In this document: piece after piece, positions 13,101-23,674 of the stretch
Numbering within the stretch: position 1 is the first letter of the stretch
How the letters are laid out: each line of letters starts with the position of its first letter
Assembly (NCBI RefSeq): GCF_001039355.2
Contig: NW_019773692.1
Location: 87,809 to 151,808 of the forward strand
Direction of reading: 5' to 3'
Source: Lingula anatina
Taxonomy: Eukaryota > Brachiopoda > Lingulata > Lingulida > Lingulidae
DNA: 64,000 nucleotides
Made by a program: the position numbers and the translations under genes
The notes under the pieces: model-generated
What the model was told of the DNA's origin: nothing
Database searches by the model: none
What the model saw: the letters and a program-made list of their open reading frames with translations, nothing else

Positions 13101-14758
13101 AAATTCACTTAACTGAATAATATCTTATAAAATCATTAATTGGTTAATATGCAGGAGACAATGAAGGGTATGGTGTCCATGTAAAATATCTATATTGGTT
13201 GTGGTGTCTGCCAAGTCCTGATATAGACACTTTCATGGACCCCATACCATTCAGTATTCCCTTACCCCTAGTTAGTGGCTATATGTTACTGCATTATTAA
13301 AATATCATATCCCTGAGTTAGCGTTAAATCTTTAAAATAAAACTAATAAAAATATCATAAAATTCCTTCACCAGGCCTTTTTATGTATAAGGCAACCCCC
13401 TATGAATCTTGTTTCAATTACTGATAGTATATGACAAAATATTGGACAGACTGTTGCCAAGGTGATAAGATTTAATCGCTAAGCAACTGCCTAATATCAC
13501 CCATCATAGAGTAATTGAAACGAGGCTCACTGGGGGGTATTCAACATGTCTTGACCAGTCAAATCAGCCAGTGGTGTGATAAAAGCACATTCCAGTTAAT
13601 TTGGTATAATTAAACATGTCAGTTATTCCAGGAACATAGCTCTGTGAACACTTCTACATCTTCAGGTTGTAATTAAAGCAGGCTCCTAGATACCAGGATG
13701 ATCAAATTATCCTACAGACTCTTTGACATTTCACTAAGTAGCTGCATCAACTGAAGGCAAAACTACCCAGAGACCTCTGCAGACATTATATGAGCCAACA
13801 GCTTTTACAAATATGACACAACATTGAAAACAAACAAACCCATGCGTGTAAATAATAAGGAAGCATGCTTGCATGCGTCACTGCTTACAATTACAATTAC
13901 GGCAATTGCATGCAGAAATCATAACTTCAAGTCACAAGTGGCAGTCTGCTTCATTTTCCTGAGTGAAATAAACAGTTTACAGTTCTCTTTTCCCATTCCC
14001 AACATTTTTTTTCAGATCAATACATTACTTCATTTCACTTCATTAAGCCTTTGCTATGAGTAGAGTATATTTAGTCAATTATTTAAAATTGGGTTATTTT
14101 AGCTTCTAAATTACATTGTTAATGCTCTGCTGCTGAACATTAATTAAAGCAATGTAATTAATCTTGCAGGCATTTTCTTTCCAATTCATTCTGAAGTGAT
14201 TTTCCCCAATTTCTCAATAACAAAATTGGCTAGATTCTTTCTAGATAAAGGAAGAAGTATTTCTGCACAGTGACAGTCGATTACAATCTAACTGGATTGT
14301 AACTTGGTATTTTCAATGTTATACATCTACTTAAAACTTCAAATTTCAACCACAATTTATGACTGCTTCCATTTTAACCATCTTTATTTAATTCCATCTA
14401 AAATGTGTTAATTACGTAAACAGCAATTCTGTAATGACTACATATTTTGTAAGATAGGTGAAAGGGCTGCCAAAGCTCCATACATAATAATGATAATATA
14501 AAAGTTGACGTCATGCTGGTCCGTAATCATTATAACCCAAGATGCACAATATGCTGGTTTCTACTCATCACAATTTTACTTTTTACCTTTTATCAAAACT
14601 CCATGTTGAATCAAGAATATGTGTACTGCTTTGGGGCAATTAAAAAAAAAAAAGCGAAAAAAGGAAAAAAAATTCTTTCTGATTATTTCATGTCATTACT
14701 ATCAGACTGCTCTTTCTTGTATCTTCTAAAGTGAAGTTTCTATCCTTTCACTAAATGA

Positions 14759-14816
<58 letters not shown>

Positions 14817-17800
14817 CACTATGATATAATCACAGTATAACCAAGTGGTAACAAATCCCCTGCAGGTCAGATATGAAGATAAAAAAAACACAAAGCAATG
14901 CAATCTGCAGGACCACATACGGCGGTATTCTGTGATGTCACTACCACAGAGGTCATTACTCTTCATGCACACCTGACATCATTTCACACCTGACATTACT
15001 GGGACAATGATAACACACCTGGTGTCACCTGTCCCTGCATGCACCGCGTGCACCCCGCGTCTTGTGAAACTGCACCATGAACCACGTGAACAGAAAGACT
15101 CCATTCCCACCAGAAATATTTTATATACACTTATGAGGTATCAATTTTATAGATAATGCATTCACTTCTGAATCTGTTACTAGTATAAAAATTTATGGCC
15201 AAATGGCCCAACTCTTTTAAGATAATTTCATTTTCTACTTTATTATCATCATTGTTTCATTTTCTGGTGGAAATGTTCTCTTTGTTATCACCAAATTAAA
15301 TTCATACGAAGAATTAATGCTCTTCAAACTGCCACCAGGGTGAAAGCTACATCTACTGAAGTGAAAGTGAAAGTGGTGTGAGGATAGAAATGCTTCAAAC
15401 ACTCACTCATTGAAACACAGTTTTGAACAAGCAGGCGGAATCCTGAGAGGGAGAAAAGTGAAAGTGGATTTATATTTTAATTATTGAGCACCATCAATGC
15501 ATCAGAGAATGAAAGACACTCTAATATTTTACAGTAAAAAAGCACAGTTAATTACAATCAAGATAATAAGTAGTATTTATAAGGATAATATTTAGTTATC
15601 CTATAGTACACACTACTTTAATTTTGCAAGCTGAAAAGTAAAGGATGGCCCATAAGTTATTTTAGTTACAATGTTCAACAGACTGGTCATCATTTAAGTG
15701 AATATATATCTTGAAGAATTTATTAAATTATTAGAAGAATCCAAATATGTTTTCAATTTTGTAACTGAAAAACTTCAAATCTATAATAAGACTGTCAAGA
15801 CCCAAAAATGTTGCATTTGCTCTAAATTTTGTGACAGAAATAATCTAAAACTCTTAATTGATTAACGCGACTACAAAAATAAAATAAAATAAAATAAATA
15901 AATAAATAAAATAAAATCTTCAGACAGGTTAAGTAAAGGGATGTATAAAACAACAACTCTGATATCATTTCATATCTTCTAAATCAAAGTCAATATTAGA
16001 CTGTTGAAGAATAAAGGTATAACTTGCTCCATAAGTCATGTAATATGTTATGCCAAAAATTGTAAAAGTCTAAATTAAAAACATGACATATCAAAAGATG
16101 TCACACTCTTTTAAAAATCAGTAGTAATTATTTCAAACAATCGCCTATTTCAGTTCTATTTCTATACTAGTAATCAATTAGGCAGCGTAATTAGAGGTAC
16201 ATCTGACCCAAGGAGCAAATGTCATTGATCTCAGCAAAAACATGGCAACTACAGAGATGGCTGAAACAGAATACAAGAAAAGCACAACTCGCTAGAAAAT
16301 CAATCGATTAAAGCAAAATCAAAATGTGTTTGTCAGACACTTTTAGCTCAATTATGTGTGTACAGAAAGCAATAAAAGAGCAAACAATCTAATGTGATTG
16401 CATTGCAACATAGATGTTATAAGACATTTTGACCATGACCCCATTCATGACATCATGCTTTGTAGCAGCTACATTAATGGTGGCATAAAAAAATTTGAGG
16501 AGTCCTTGACAAAGTTTCCTGTATTTAATTATACTTTTTATTTTGTTGTCAACGATTCTAGCAAAAAAAAAAAAAAAAATGTGTATGAAAACTGCGTACT
16601 TTTAGATCAACCCAAATTCAGCCATTAACAAGCATCTATCTACAAGTAGTATGACGTAAAACATCTAAGCTCATCCTATCTAAAATGAAATCTCTGCAAA
16701 ATTCACATTTCTTCCCTGCGAATTAATGATTCTTATCAGACCCAAGCCTGTCCAATATAAATTTGTTTACTCACTTGTGACTAAGTTGGCGTGCAAGTTT
16801 GTTCTTCTGTTCTCTTTGTTCAATGGGATACTGTGGAAGCTCATATGGCGCTGAAATTTCATTGGCTAATTCTGGGTCTACCAAAATGCGTTGGTGAAGG
16901 TGATCTGCGATCTCCTGAAATTTGTCATCCATTGGAGTGTGGATGTGTTTGGGGAAGCGCAGTTTCGTTGGAGAAAATAACTTTGGTGATATAGCTGTAC
17001 CTAAAAGATAAATAATAACACGCTGTATACAATGATGAAATCGGCAATGATGGTAAAAAAATTGGTGTTAGCTACTGACAGAAAAAATGAAGCACAAGAA
17101 TATCTTAGGCTGTGTTCAGTGTAACAGTTATTGGTCCAGCTAGATCAGTTTATCTCAGTGGGGATTCTCACCAAGGCGCAGTCAATGTAATCAGCCTAAT
17201 TGTCTGGCACGTCCCACACACAGCAACATGAACAACATCCTGGACCATGAAATTTCTTGACTTTACCCTGGTACTTTAAGTTACGAGGGGCATATACTAA
17301 AACACTACTGAAATTGCAACAGTTATTTGCCAAAACTAAATACTACATATACACATATCCTTATTTACTGTGTACTAATAAACCACATGTGGCTACAAAA
17401 AGAAAATCTGCAAAAGCCTGAGACCTAATCAATTAAGATACCTAACATAAAATCATCTCATGCTTCGTAATTACTATTATAACTCACAGTACTAATAAAA
17501 TATAAAAACCAAGATTAATTACTGATTAGAAAAAATAGTCATAAATATACCACATATGTCCCTTGCTCACTTCAAATAATATTGTGTACAACTGTTACTT
17601 GAAAGTGATCAGGAATTGCGTATTTAAGTACTAGTAGCCTGACACATCCTGTATCATATTACCAGTTTAAATTAAATTCTGTTTCATCTGAATACAAGAA
17701 ATACCCAACTTCCTCTGAGAATTTAATTGTAATCTTATCTCAGTGAAATACAGGAGATAATAATGGAATCACTGGAAAGTACGTACTTATTTACAATGGA

Positions 17801-20800
17801 TGTCTTATTAAAATGAACACCACCCTTTCCTATATCAAACATGTCCAAATAAGGGATTTTTGTCCTACATCTCTGTTTTAGTCAAATTCTAATTGGAAAC
17901 TTATTTAAAATTTTTATCTTTATACACTAATTTCTCTTTAACATTAGGCCAAATAATTATAATTTTAAATTTTTTATTCTAAAAATATAGCAGGACAGTA
18001 ATCAACTTGGAAAACAAGGAAAACCATGTTCTAATGATCTTGACTACGGAGGGAAATAACGAGTTACGAAACACCAGAAATCTACAGAAATCTACGGCAA
18101 ATGAAACCACATGACAACAAGTCAAAAAGAACAATCACCTGACATTTAACAATTACCTGAATCAGCTTACTAGTATTTACATCACCTGTGGTGTCCTAAC
18201 TTGTCTTGATAACATGGACAGTGGAAACCGTCTGGTTCTCTCCCTATATATACTATGGCCTTAGTGAGGAGGACCTGATTTTCTAAAGGTCATTAGAGCC
18301 AGATCAATACTCTCCCATTTCATATTTAAAGCGTGAGCGCAAGAGGTTTCCTGACAGATATTTCACAGGTTTCCACCTTCCTCTTTTTAAAATATTTACT
18401 ATAATGAATTTCTCCAGGTACCAATCACCTTGAGAGACTTCTGAAGGCAGGGAGTTATTTTTGTAATACATATATATATATATATTTCTAACTTAATACC
18501 TATAAAATTATATTACCAGTATTCAGATAAACCAGGGCAATGCTACAATGTATGTATATTTGTTAAGATCTACTTTATAAAATAATATAACTGTTACAGT
18601 GATTGCTATTAAATGAATGTCTGAAAATATAGGGTGGAGTCCAGACCTAACCTCCTACCCCCCCCCCCCCCCACATTTTTTTTTTTTTTAGATCTTCATT
18701 TATCTCAAAAGCATTATTTTTGGTTCTCAATAAGTTGGATATCCGCCAATGGCAAGAAATATCTCAGCCCTGATATATTAGTATTCAGATCAACCAGGCC
18801 AAGGCTACAATGTACAAACTAGTATATATATGTTGGCGCCAGCCCTCCACTGGGACCAAATACTCCACTTATCTATAACATAGTGAATGACAGGAAGGAA
18901 TGTCGTAGTATCTTTAAGTTGTCCTATCAAGATAACCTAACTGACATTTCTACAAGATACATCTTCCAAAGTCTCCTCCTCCAAGATTGTAAGATTTTTG
19001 CCATTCTGTGCCGACATCAGCATTGTAGACTTCAACCACACATTCTAAATTATCTGATATTGAAGGATAGCTGTTTTAAATAATTTATATACTACTTTTC
19101 CACCAAGTTTATCATTCTTTAATTTCGTCCAACAGTAGAAACTATCCTGCAGTTTTGTTTTGAGAAAATTCTGCCTAGAGTAAGTCAAGTCATAATTTGC
19201 AGCATTTAATCATTTCAGTGTCAAATTCATTTACACCTTATTATATATATTTTTTTTACATATTTTTCTTTTCCTTTTTCTTTTTTTTTTTTGGAGGGGG
19301 GGGGGGGGGGTCACTATATATCCCACTATATATCCCAGTGGTATGGGTTCAAGTATATTTTATCTACAAGACAGATAGTACTAGTACACAAAAAGCCTCT
19401 TTTACACAAACTTTTTTATGAATGACAGATAAAAATGACAGTTTCTAAAACGTTTTATCATGATGATAAAGAACATTAGTAAGGATATGCAATTCTTAAG
19501 TTTGCATCTATCTGTATATATCATGTAGGGAAGAGCTGGAACAAGGTGGAACAAGTGCCATTAGGCGCCCAATAAGTAACTATCATTATCTCTAAGGTAC
19601 AGGACCTTTAAGAATATATAATCTGGAAACCTTGTCTTTAGGACAGACACTGAAATCCCTTGTTTATAAAATAACGTCTCTGGCAATGAACATACTTTTT
19701 CGGTACTATAGTAATTAATGTTTTTTTCTTTTATGCAGAGTTCTACATGATGCAGCAAGAGTGGCTTGTTTAAATTCATTTTGTTAAAAGTATAATTCAT
19801 GGCATTCATTCAAAACAGTTTTTAAATTGTTGAAATATCTGTATCACTTCCATAATCTGGGGGCAAATGCAGTTGAAGTAAAGTTTACATAAAGCCCAAC
19901 CAACATTTCTCAGTGTTACCTAGGATACAGGATCCAAATGAGAATTGCTATTTCTTACTGTTTCCAGTAAAAATTAAAAAATACACATAATATAAAAAGC
20001 AAACATAGCTCATTGACTCTCTTCACTCTTCTCTAATGCTGGTGTCTTTATCTGAAATTTCTGACCAAAATCTACCCTCTTTTCCTTTCTGGTTTTCCCA
20101 CCATCTTTCTTTCTCATCTTTCCCATCTTTTTACTCAATAACCCTGAAGTTTCCATGGTACAAAGAATTTAGTCTGCAAAGCTATCAACAAAACACACAA
20201 GAATTATTACCAGTACAACTATCAAAGCAGACCCTTTATGAATAGGCACACGCATTAGTAATACGACTGTCTGATGGTCAGTCATCAAAACACCGAGTAC
20301 AGGACGTCAGGTACACCAAGAGACCATTCCCAGACCTATCATTTTAACTTTGGATCGATCTAAGGGGATTCTCGCTAAACTGTAATTAACTTAAGGGGCT
20401 TAGATGACTGTCATGCCTACTGAAGCTGCTGGGGGGTAATTTACTAAGTATTATCATCTAGCAACTTCAGTAGGCGTACCAGACATCTAAGCCGCCTAAG
20501 CTGAAAGCAATTTGGCGAGAAACCACTTGGAGGCTGATGCTGTTAGATCAATCTAGGTATGGGAACCCAGTCTATGTCTACTCACATGGAACAGCCTGGG
20601 GGTACATCTCTACTAGCAGTGTTCTTCCAGACATTAAATTTCTTGTCATCAAGTACAAAACATCAGGTGCACTATGTCTACTCACATAGAAAAACCTGGG
20701 GAGGAGGGGGGGGGGAAGGGGGCTATATCTTTGGTGTTCTTCCATTATTTAATTTATTCAATATTGTCACCAGTTCAGAACATCAGTATCTCTATTCACA

Positions 20801-22580
20801 AAGAACAGACTGGAGGTAGGGGAGGGTGCTACATCTCTGGTGTTCTTCCGGTCACTTAATTTCCTGTCACCAAGTACAGAACATCAGACACAATATCTCT
20901 ACTCACATAGAACAGTCTGAGGGACAGGGTACTTGTCTACCTGCCATTTATTTCCCATAATTGAAAGCAACAAGGCGTTTGATTACACACAGTAGTCTAG
21001 CATGACATAGACATACCTGGTGTTGTCTGTCTGATTACTTTCAAGTACACAAATTGTATTTTCTCTGAACTGGAACCAATCAGTTTACAAAGGACCGCAC
21101 TCAATGGTTCACTCTCCTAATATAATGTGCTCTAATCATCATTTCTACCTGCCTACTAGTACCAGTAACCTGCCTTCAGGATAATTTCTTTCAGGATATT
21201 AAAAAACAGTTCTCTGTGCTGAAATCAACCATGACGCAAATAAATTGAGTTCCTTTTTCAATGTTAAACCAAGCATGACACTTAAAATATTAAATTTAAT
21301 TAAATTAAATTAATAGCAAGGGCTCTGAGCTATAAACAATATATGGAGATAATTTATGCTATATATATAGAGTCAGTCAGGCAGTAAATGATGAGCACAC
21401 AATGGTCTACAAAGAGAACACCAGGTTTATGGGGGCAGTGACCTGCTGCAGAAAAAATGATGAGAGTTCATGTTAACATTTATCACAGGAGAATGAGCAA
21501 ACTGAAGATTAATCTCCTCCCTTGAAGCACTGAGTGCAGACTCATCATTCCTCTACATTACAGAAAATTTTATCACTCATTTCTTGCTTGATTTCTGCCT
21601 TCCCAATCACTGCTTGACAAATAAAAATCAAACCTGACTGAGGACTGCTGGACAGATACACCAATAACAAAATCCACTTTGATGGGAATTGATCTGTGGT
21701 AATGTTGCTCATAATGCTATAATTTTGAACTGTTCAATTTCTACATTAGACTGTTCTTTACACACTGTCTCACAACTTCAGTGTGACTGATGAAGTACCA
21801 AGTGTTGGGACAAAAGCTTTTACAGGTATGCCTTTAGTTAGTGTTGAAATCCAACTGTTTAAAATTTTCATCATTATGAACAAAATATATTGTTTCAACA
21901 TATATAACTCAAGAGTATGAATAAAACCATTTCAAATGATTCTGATGATAGCCTGATGATCACTCACTGTTTTATGTTCTGTTACAACATATTCTACGTG
22001 TACCAGTATTTCACAACTGCTCTTCTTTCTTTATGGAAATATAAATCACCTTTGCTTTAGATGGCTAAAATGTTGCCACAGACTCTTACTTGTGTTAATT
22101 TTAGATGTACAGATGTCTTGGATGTCTTTTAAATCATGTCACTGAACTAGGGAAAAAATTATAATACACAACATCAGGTAAAAGACACAAGTCTTAAAAC
22201 TGGGTTTCTATATAAATGACACGTTTTATTTTAACATACGTAATTATTAAATCCTTCCTGTAAGTACAGAACTTCTACAGATAATACATGCACAAGCGAT
22301 ACCATACAGTACATTTATTTTGTAATTTTCGCAGACTTTCAGTTTCATTTTTTTCTGCACACTTTCGGTGATGTTCGTTATGTTTACAGTTTCTATCAAA
22401 AGAAAAGCAACGTAGCGAAATATATGAAAATGAGGAAAGAAAAATACAGGCCCAGCGATACAAGTAATTTTTTCAACCACACAAAAATTCCTGACCTTCT
22501 GTCTGGTCGGCCGACATTGGTTCGTAATCTCCTGTGGACTGCGGTCGCTCTTCCTTTACGATGTTCGTTTGATCAGCCAT
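454..22580 (-). CDS. AMPD2: AMP deaminase (AMPD2-like), C-terminus off window
   Basis: AMP deaminase hydrolyses AMP to IMP and ammonia in the cytosol (purine nucleotide cycle). Sixteen exons can be read on the minus strand with consensus splice sites and matching phases, giving about 759 codons. Family motifs are VDTHVHG (metal-binding HxH, about residues 366/368), RPHSGEAG (about 634-641) and [11 protein letters not shown] (about 709-719, metal-binding Asp). YHRNPLPEY resembles vertebrate AMPD2 more than AMPD1 or AMPD3. The start ATG (22580-22578) has A at -3 and G at +4. The last part (about 80 residues in relatives) is beyond position 1. Its promoter faces HAUS5. Exons 14-16 appear twice around an N at 1827. 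Exon 9 has two alternative versions. Identity is very secure; exact exon ends were inferred by eye. Confidence 0.95.
860..1040. repeat. 43-46-bp tandem array made from the exon 15 donor of AMPD (left copy)
   Basis: Four degenerate units follow the true donor at 1043-1042. Each carries a remnant of the exon 15 end (CAGTTTCACTTTACAAAG) and the donor GTAGGTC, then TCAAGGTCA. The second unit from the left has several changes. The same array stands in the right-hand copy at about 2258-2438. Confidence 0.88.
1849..8569 (-). CDS. AMPD2: AMPD exons 8-16 (catalytic half, right-hand copy)
   Basis: Exons in transcription order: 8435-8569 (VDTHVHG metal site), 6818-6880 or 6482-6544 (alternatives), 5427-5558 ([19 protein letters not shown]), 4875-5038 ([18 protein letters not shown]), 4140-4266 (NLFLPLFE), 3434-3597 ([12 protein letters not shown] and [15 protein letters not shown]), 2842-2962 (RPHSGEAG and [12 protein letters not shown]), 2442-2615 ([12 protein letters not shown] and [12 protein letters not shown]), 1849-1959 ([17 protein letters not shown]). 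The RPHxGEAG position that is Cys in vertebrate AMPDs is Ser here in both copies. The splice phases are consistent throughout. The following exon, which should contain the GPEGNDIR region, is not in the window. Confidence 0.93.
2258..2438. repeat. 43-46-bp tandem array made from the exon 15 donor of AMPD (right copy)
   Basis: Counterpart of the array at 860-1040 in the other putative haplotype, with the same four units and a few base differences. It lies directly against the donor of exon 15 at 2441-2440. Confidence 0.87.
3191..3420. repeat. Two extra 115-bp copies of the 3' part of AMPD exon 13
   Basis: Units at 3191-3305 and 3306-3420 repeat 3421-3535 almost exactly. Each contains the last 100 or so nt of exon 13 (coding for [18 protein letters not shown] and onward) plus the donor GTAAAT and a few intron bases. 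They have no exon 5' end or acceptor, so they are not complete extra exons, but they offer duplicated donor sites in the intron. Confidence 0.9.
4084..4132. repeat. (AAAT)n microsatellite
   Basis: About 12 copies of a 4-bp unit lie just beyond the donor of AMPD exon 12. Confidence 0.97.
4257..4405. repeat. 46-49-bp tandem copies of the AMPD exon 12 acceptor
   Basis: Three units start near 4257, 4303 and 4352. On the minus strand each contains the polypyrimidine/acceptor ATTTCAG and the first nine or so bases of exon 12 (TGATATCTA). Only the leftmost joins the complete exon. Confidence 0.88.
4406..4874. other. AMPD intron between exons 11 and 12
   Basis: No exon or gene recognised. It contains unique AT-rich sequence with a partial inverted similarity between 4500-4560 and 4600-4700. 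Nothing else stands out. Confidence 0.6.
5604..5662. repeat. (TG)n microsatellite
   Basis: Alternating TG with a few CG steps lies just upstream (in transcription) of AMPD exon 10. Confidence 0.95.
6089..6300. mobile_element. Palindromic MITE-like element, copy 1
   Basis: The ends are inverted copies: ATTCCCACAG...TTTAGATCGATCTA at the left, and GGGCTCCCACAG with AAATCGATCC when the right end is read in reverse. The inner part contains GTCCCACCTACTAAAAGCTG and GGGTTAAACTTTTG, shared with copies near 38376, 47746 and 20317. There is no ORF. It is a non-autonomous DNA element by structure; target-site duplications could not be fixed by eye. Confidence 0.75.
6482..6544 (-). CDS. AMPD2: AMPD alternative exon 9a
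   Basis: A 63-nt exon with acceptor (CT at 6545-6546 on the plus strand) and donor GTAAGT, phase 0 at both ends. It encodes 21 residues beginning [13 protein letters not shown] and ending LDVHA. It occupies the same protein position as exon 9b and is 15/21 identical to it. Either one joins exon 8 to exon 10 in frame. The NLTAYDL part is the closer match to vertebrate AMPD2. Confidence 0.85.
6818..6880 (-). CDS. AMPD2: AMPD alternative exon 9b
   Basis: A 63-nt exon with acceptor AG (plus-strand CT at 6881-6882) and donor GTGAGT, phase 0 at both ends. It encodes 21 residues beginning [13 protein letters not shown] and ending DTLDVHA. It lies 273 bp upstream (in transcription) of exon 9a. Many third positions differ while the protein is similar, so both copies look old and under purifying selection. 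They are probably used mutually exclusively; including both would add 21 residues in frame. Confidence 0.85.
6881..8434. other. AMPD intron between exons 8 and 9b
   Basis: Mostly AT-rich intron without recognised genes. A segment at about 7784-7869 begins with an acceptor followed by VFQS in the phase of exon 9, but has no convincing donor (see findings). Confidence 0.6.
8624..8709. repeat. (TTA)n/(GGT)n/(AGT)n compound trinucleotide repeat
   Basis: Three trinucleotide repeats follow each other directly: ATT, then GGT, then AGT. It sits in the intron just before AMPD exon 8 in transcription order. Confidence 0.95.
8963..22580 (-). CDS. AMPD2: AMPD exons 1-7 (N-terminal regulatory half)
   Basis: Exons in transcription order: 22496-22580, 16775-17000, 12230-12368, 11768-11863, 11368-11560, 9350-9566, 8963-9092. 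Exon 2 encodes [15 protein letters not shown], a block conserved in AMPD2-type N-termini. Exon 3 encodes a histidine-rich stretch (eight His between about residues 114 and 130). Exons 4-5 encode [13 protein letters not shown] and [13 protein letters not shown]. Exon 6 carries WPYPDLETF. Exon 7 carries [15 protein letters not shown] and [10 protein letters not shown]. Phases link without a break (1, 2, 0, 0, 1, 2, 0). The N-terminal part of AMPDs is divergent and generally regulatory; the family-typical core starts in exon 4. Confidence 0.9.
9567..11367. other. AMPD intron between exons 5 and 6
   Basis: No gene seen. It contains two TCAAGGTCA motifs close together near 9943-9966 and a T-rich/G-rich tract near 10330-10390. 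Confidence 0.6.
13166..13248. repeat. Short inverted repeat
   Basis: GGTATGGTGTCCATGTAAA near 13168 is mirrored by TTTCATGGACCCCATACC at 13231-13248, giving arms of about 18 bp with two mismatches and a loop of about 46 bp. Confidence 0.7.
13395..13538. mobile_element. Small terminal-inverted-repeat element (about 144 bp)
   Basis: The left end (ACCCCCTATGA... to TTTCAATTACT, 13395-13422) matches the reverse complement of the right end (13510-13538) in most positions, sharing GTTTCAATTACT exactly. Size and structure fit a MITE. It is unrelated to the ATTCCC family and no second copy was seen in the window. Confidence 0.6.
14760..14815. repeat. (AAT)n microsatellite
   Basis: About 18 uninterrupted copies of a trinucleotide in AMPD intron 2. 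Confidence 0.97.
17108..17225. mobile_element. Degenerate half of the palindromic MITE-like family
   Basis: It shares GGGGATTCTCAC and the GTAATCAGCCTAATTGTCTGG block with the element at 20317-20572, at lower identity. The matching second half is missing. Confidence 0.45.
18656..18690. repeat. Poly-C followed by poly-T tract
   Basis: About 15 C residues followed shortly by about 12 T residues, in AMPD intron 1. Confidence 0.95.
20317..20572. mobile_element. Palindromic MITE-like element, copy 2 (near full length)
   Basis: An almost complete fold-back: ATTCCCAGACC...GGATCGATCTAAGGGGATTCTCG at the left pairs with the reverse of GATCAATCTAGGTATGGGAACC at the right. Inside, CATGCCTACTGAAGC pairs with the reverse of CTTCAGTAGGCGTACC. 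It appears to sit inside one unit of the tandem repeat that continues at 20573: left flank AGTACAGGACGTCAGGTACAC, right flank TCTATGTCTACTCAC. Confidence 0.75.
20573..20935. repeat. Degenerate tandem repeat, period about 110 bp
   Basis: Three and a half diverged units share TCTACTCACATAGAA, GGTGTTCTTCC and AAGTACAGAACATCAG. Another partial unit lies left of the MITE at about 20280-20316. No coding potential is seen. Confidence 0.75.
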
Positions 22581-23674
22581 TCTGATTTCCGGCTGTTTTC
22601 AGCGATGAGTCTCTGAATTCCCCTTGAAATACCGCTTTCTTTGTTTGTTCGCAATTTATCCTCAGCGCACCTTGTTTATTCTGGGGATTCTTGCTCAATG
22701 ACAAATTTCATTGCGTTTTCAGACTCGTATAACTCTGGCTGGAGCTTATAGAAATGACATGTTAGACCGCAAGATGGCCGCTATATGTCAAACCAGACCA
22801 CAAGTTAGTGGAAATCTGCACAAGAATTATTTCTATCTCTTCTAATTTACAGTTATCAATACAAAAATACCGATAGAAGAATTTTTTTATATAAAATGAT
22901 TTAACAGTGTACAGAGATATGAAATCTTTTAAGATTAAAGAATAATATTTTAACTTTAATCACCAAGATACAGCGCGTGTCAGAGATCACATTAAAAAAA
23001 CATGAAATATTCATAGAAATATTCACAGGAAATATAATGTTAAGATTTTACTTTATTACAAGATGCATGTCAATGATGTCATGCATGTAATAAACTCTCT
23101 GGCCTGAGACGTCATGTTGAATCAATCTCGAGGTCTCACATGGCCCAACTGCCTGCGGCAGCCAGTGGCCTCGCTTTCGTAAATGTAAACTTCCGGTTAC
23201 TTGGTGGTTTCCATGCGCAGACGGAAGTGAATTCGAACTGATGGCGCTAAGTTTAGTGCGGTCACTTTCTGCTTAAAATAAGGTAATTTCAGATTTTGTT
23301 AAAGTTGTAAATGACAGTTTTAGCAATTGCCCTAAAATATACACTGTCGTCTGAGTATTTAAAGCACGCTCTCTCCCTCCTGAACCTCCTCCTCCTTCTT
23401 CTCTCTCTCTCTCTCTCCGTTTATCTCCATTCGTCAAAAGTCTCATCCTACACTACAGTTATTCTGGACCTAATTGTATCGATCTTTTAAGGAAATCACA
23501 GTCTAGAATGGAATTATCTAGATGCGCATGGATTTAAAATTTTGTGTATATTGTTCAAGATAGTCAAGGTGCGTGGGTAGCAAAATTAGACTGCAGAATA
23601 TCATAAATTCATTTCAGAATAATTTGGATGCAACACTATACTAGCACATACAGTAACTGAGAGTGAACACAAAG
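22581..23674. promoter_or_regulatory. Divergent region between AMPD and HAUS5
   Basis: The start codons of AMPD (minus, 22580) and HAUS5 (plus, 23675) are 1.09 kb apart and divergent, so this region should carry both promoters. It contains an AAGATGGCCGC sequence (YY1-like) at about 22771, a GATGGCGCTAAG near 23240 and a CT-rich tract at 23370-23420. No TATA box was convincing. Start sites are not known. Confidence 0.6.

Larger units (their letters stand above)
12369..16774. other. AMPD intron 2 (4.4 kb)
   Basis: No coding exon recognised on either strand. It holds a terminal-inverted-repeat element (13395-13538), a short inverted repeat (13166-13248) and an AAT microsatellite (14760-14815); the rest is AT-rich unique sequence. 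An alternative first exon for AMPD could lie here, but none can be supported. Confidence 0.55.
17001..22495. other. AMPD intron 1 (5.5 kb)
   Basis: No coding exon recognised. It contains a degenerate half MITE (17108-17225), homopolymer tracts (18656-18690 C then T; 19240-19310 T then G), a full MITE (20317-20572) and a degenerate tandem repeat (20573-20935). Confidence 0.6.
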
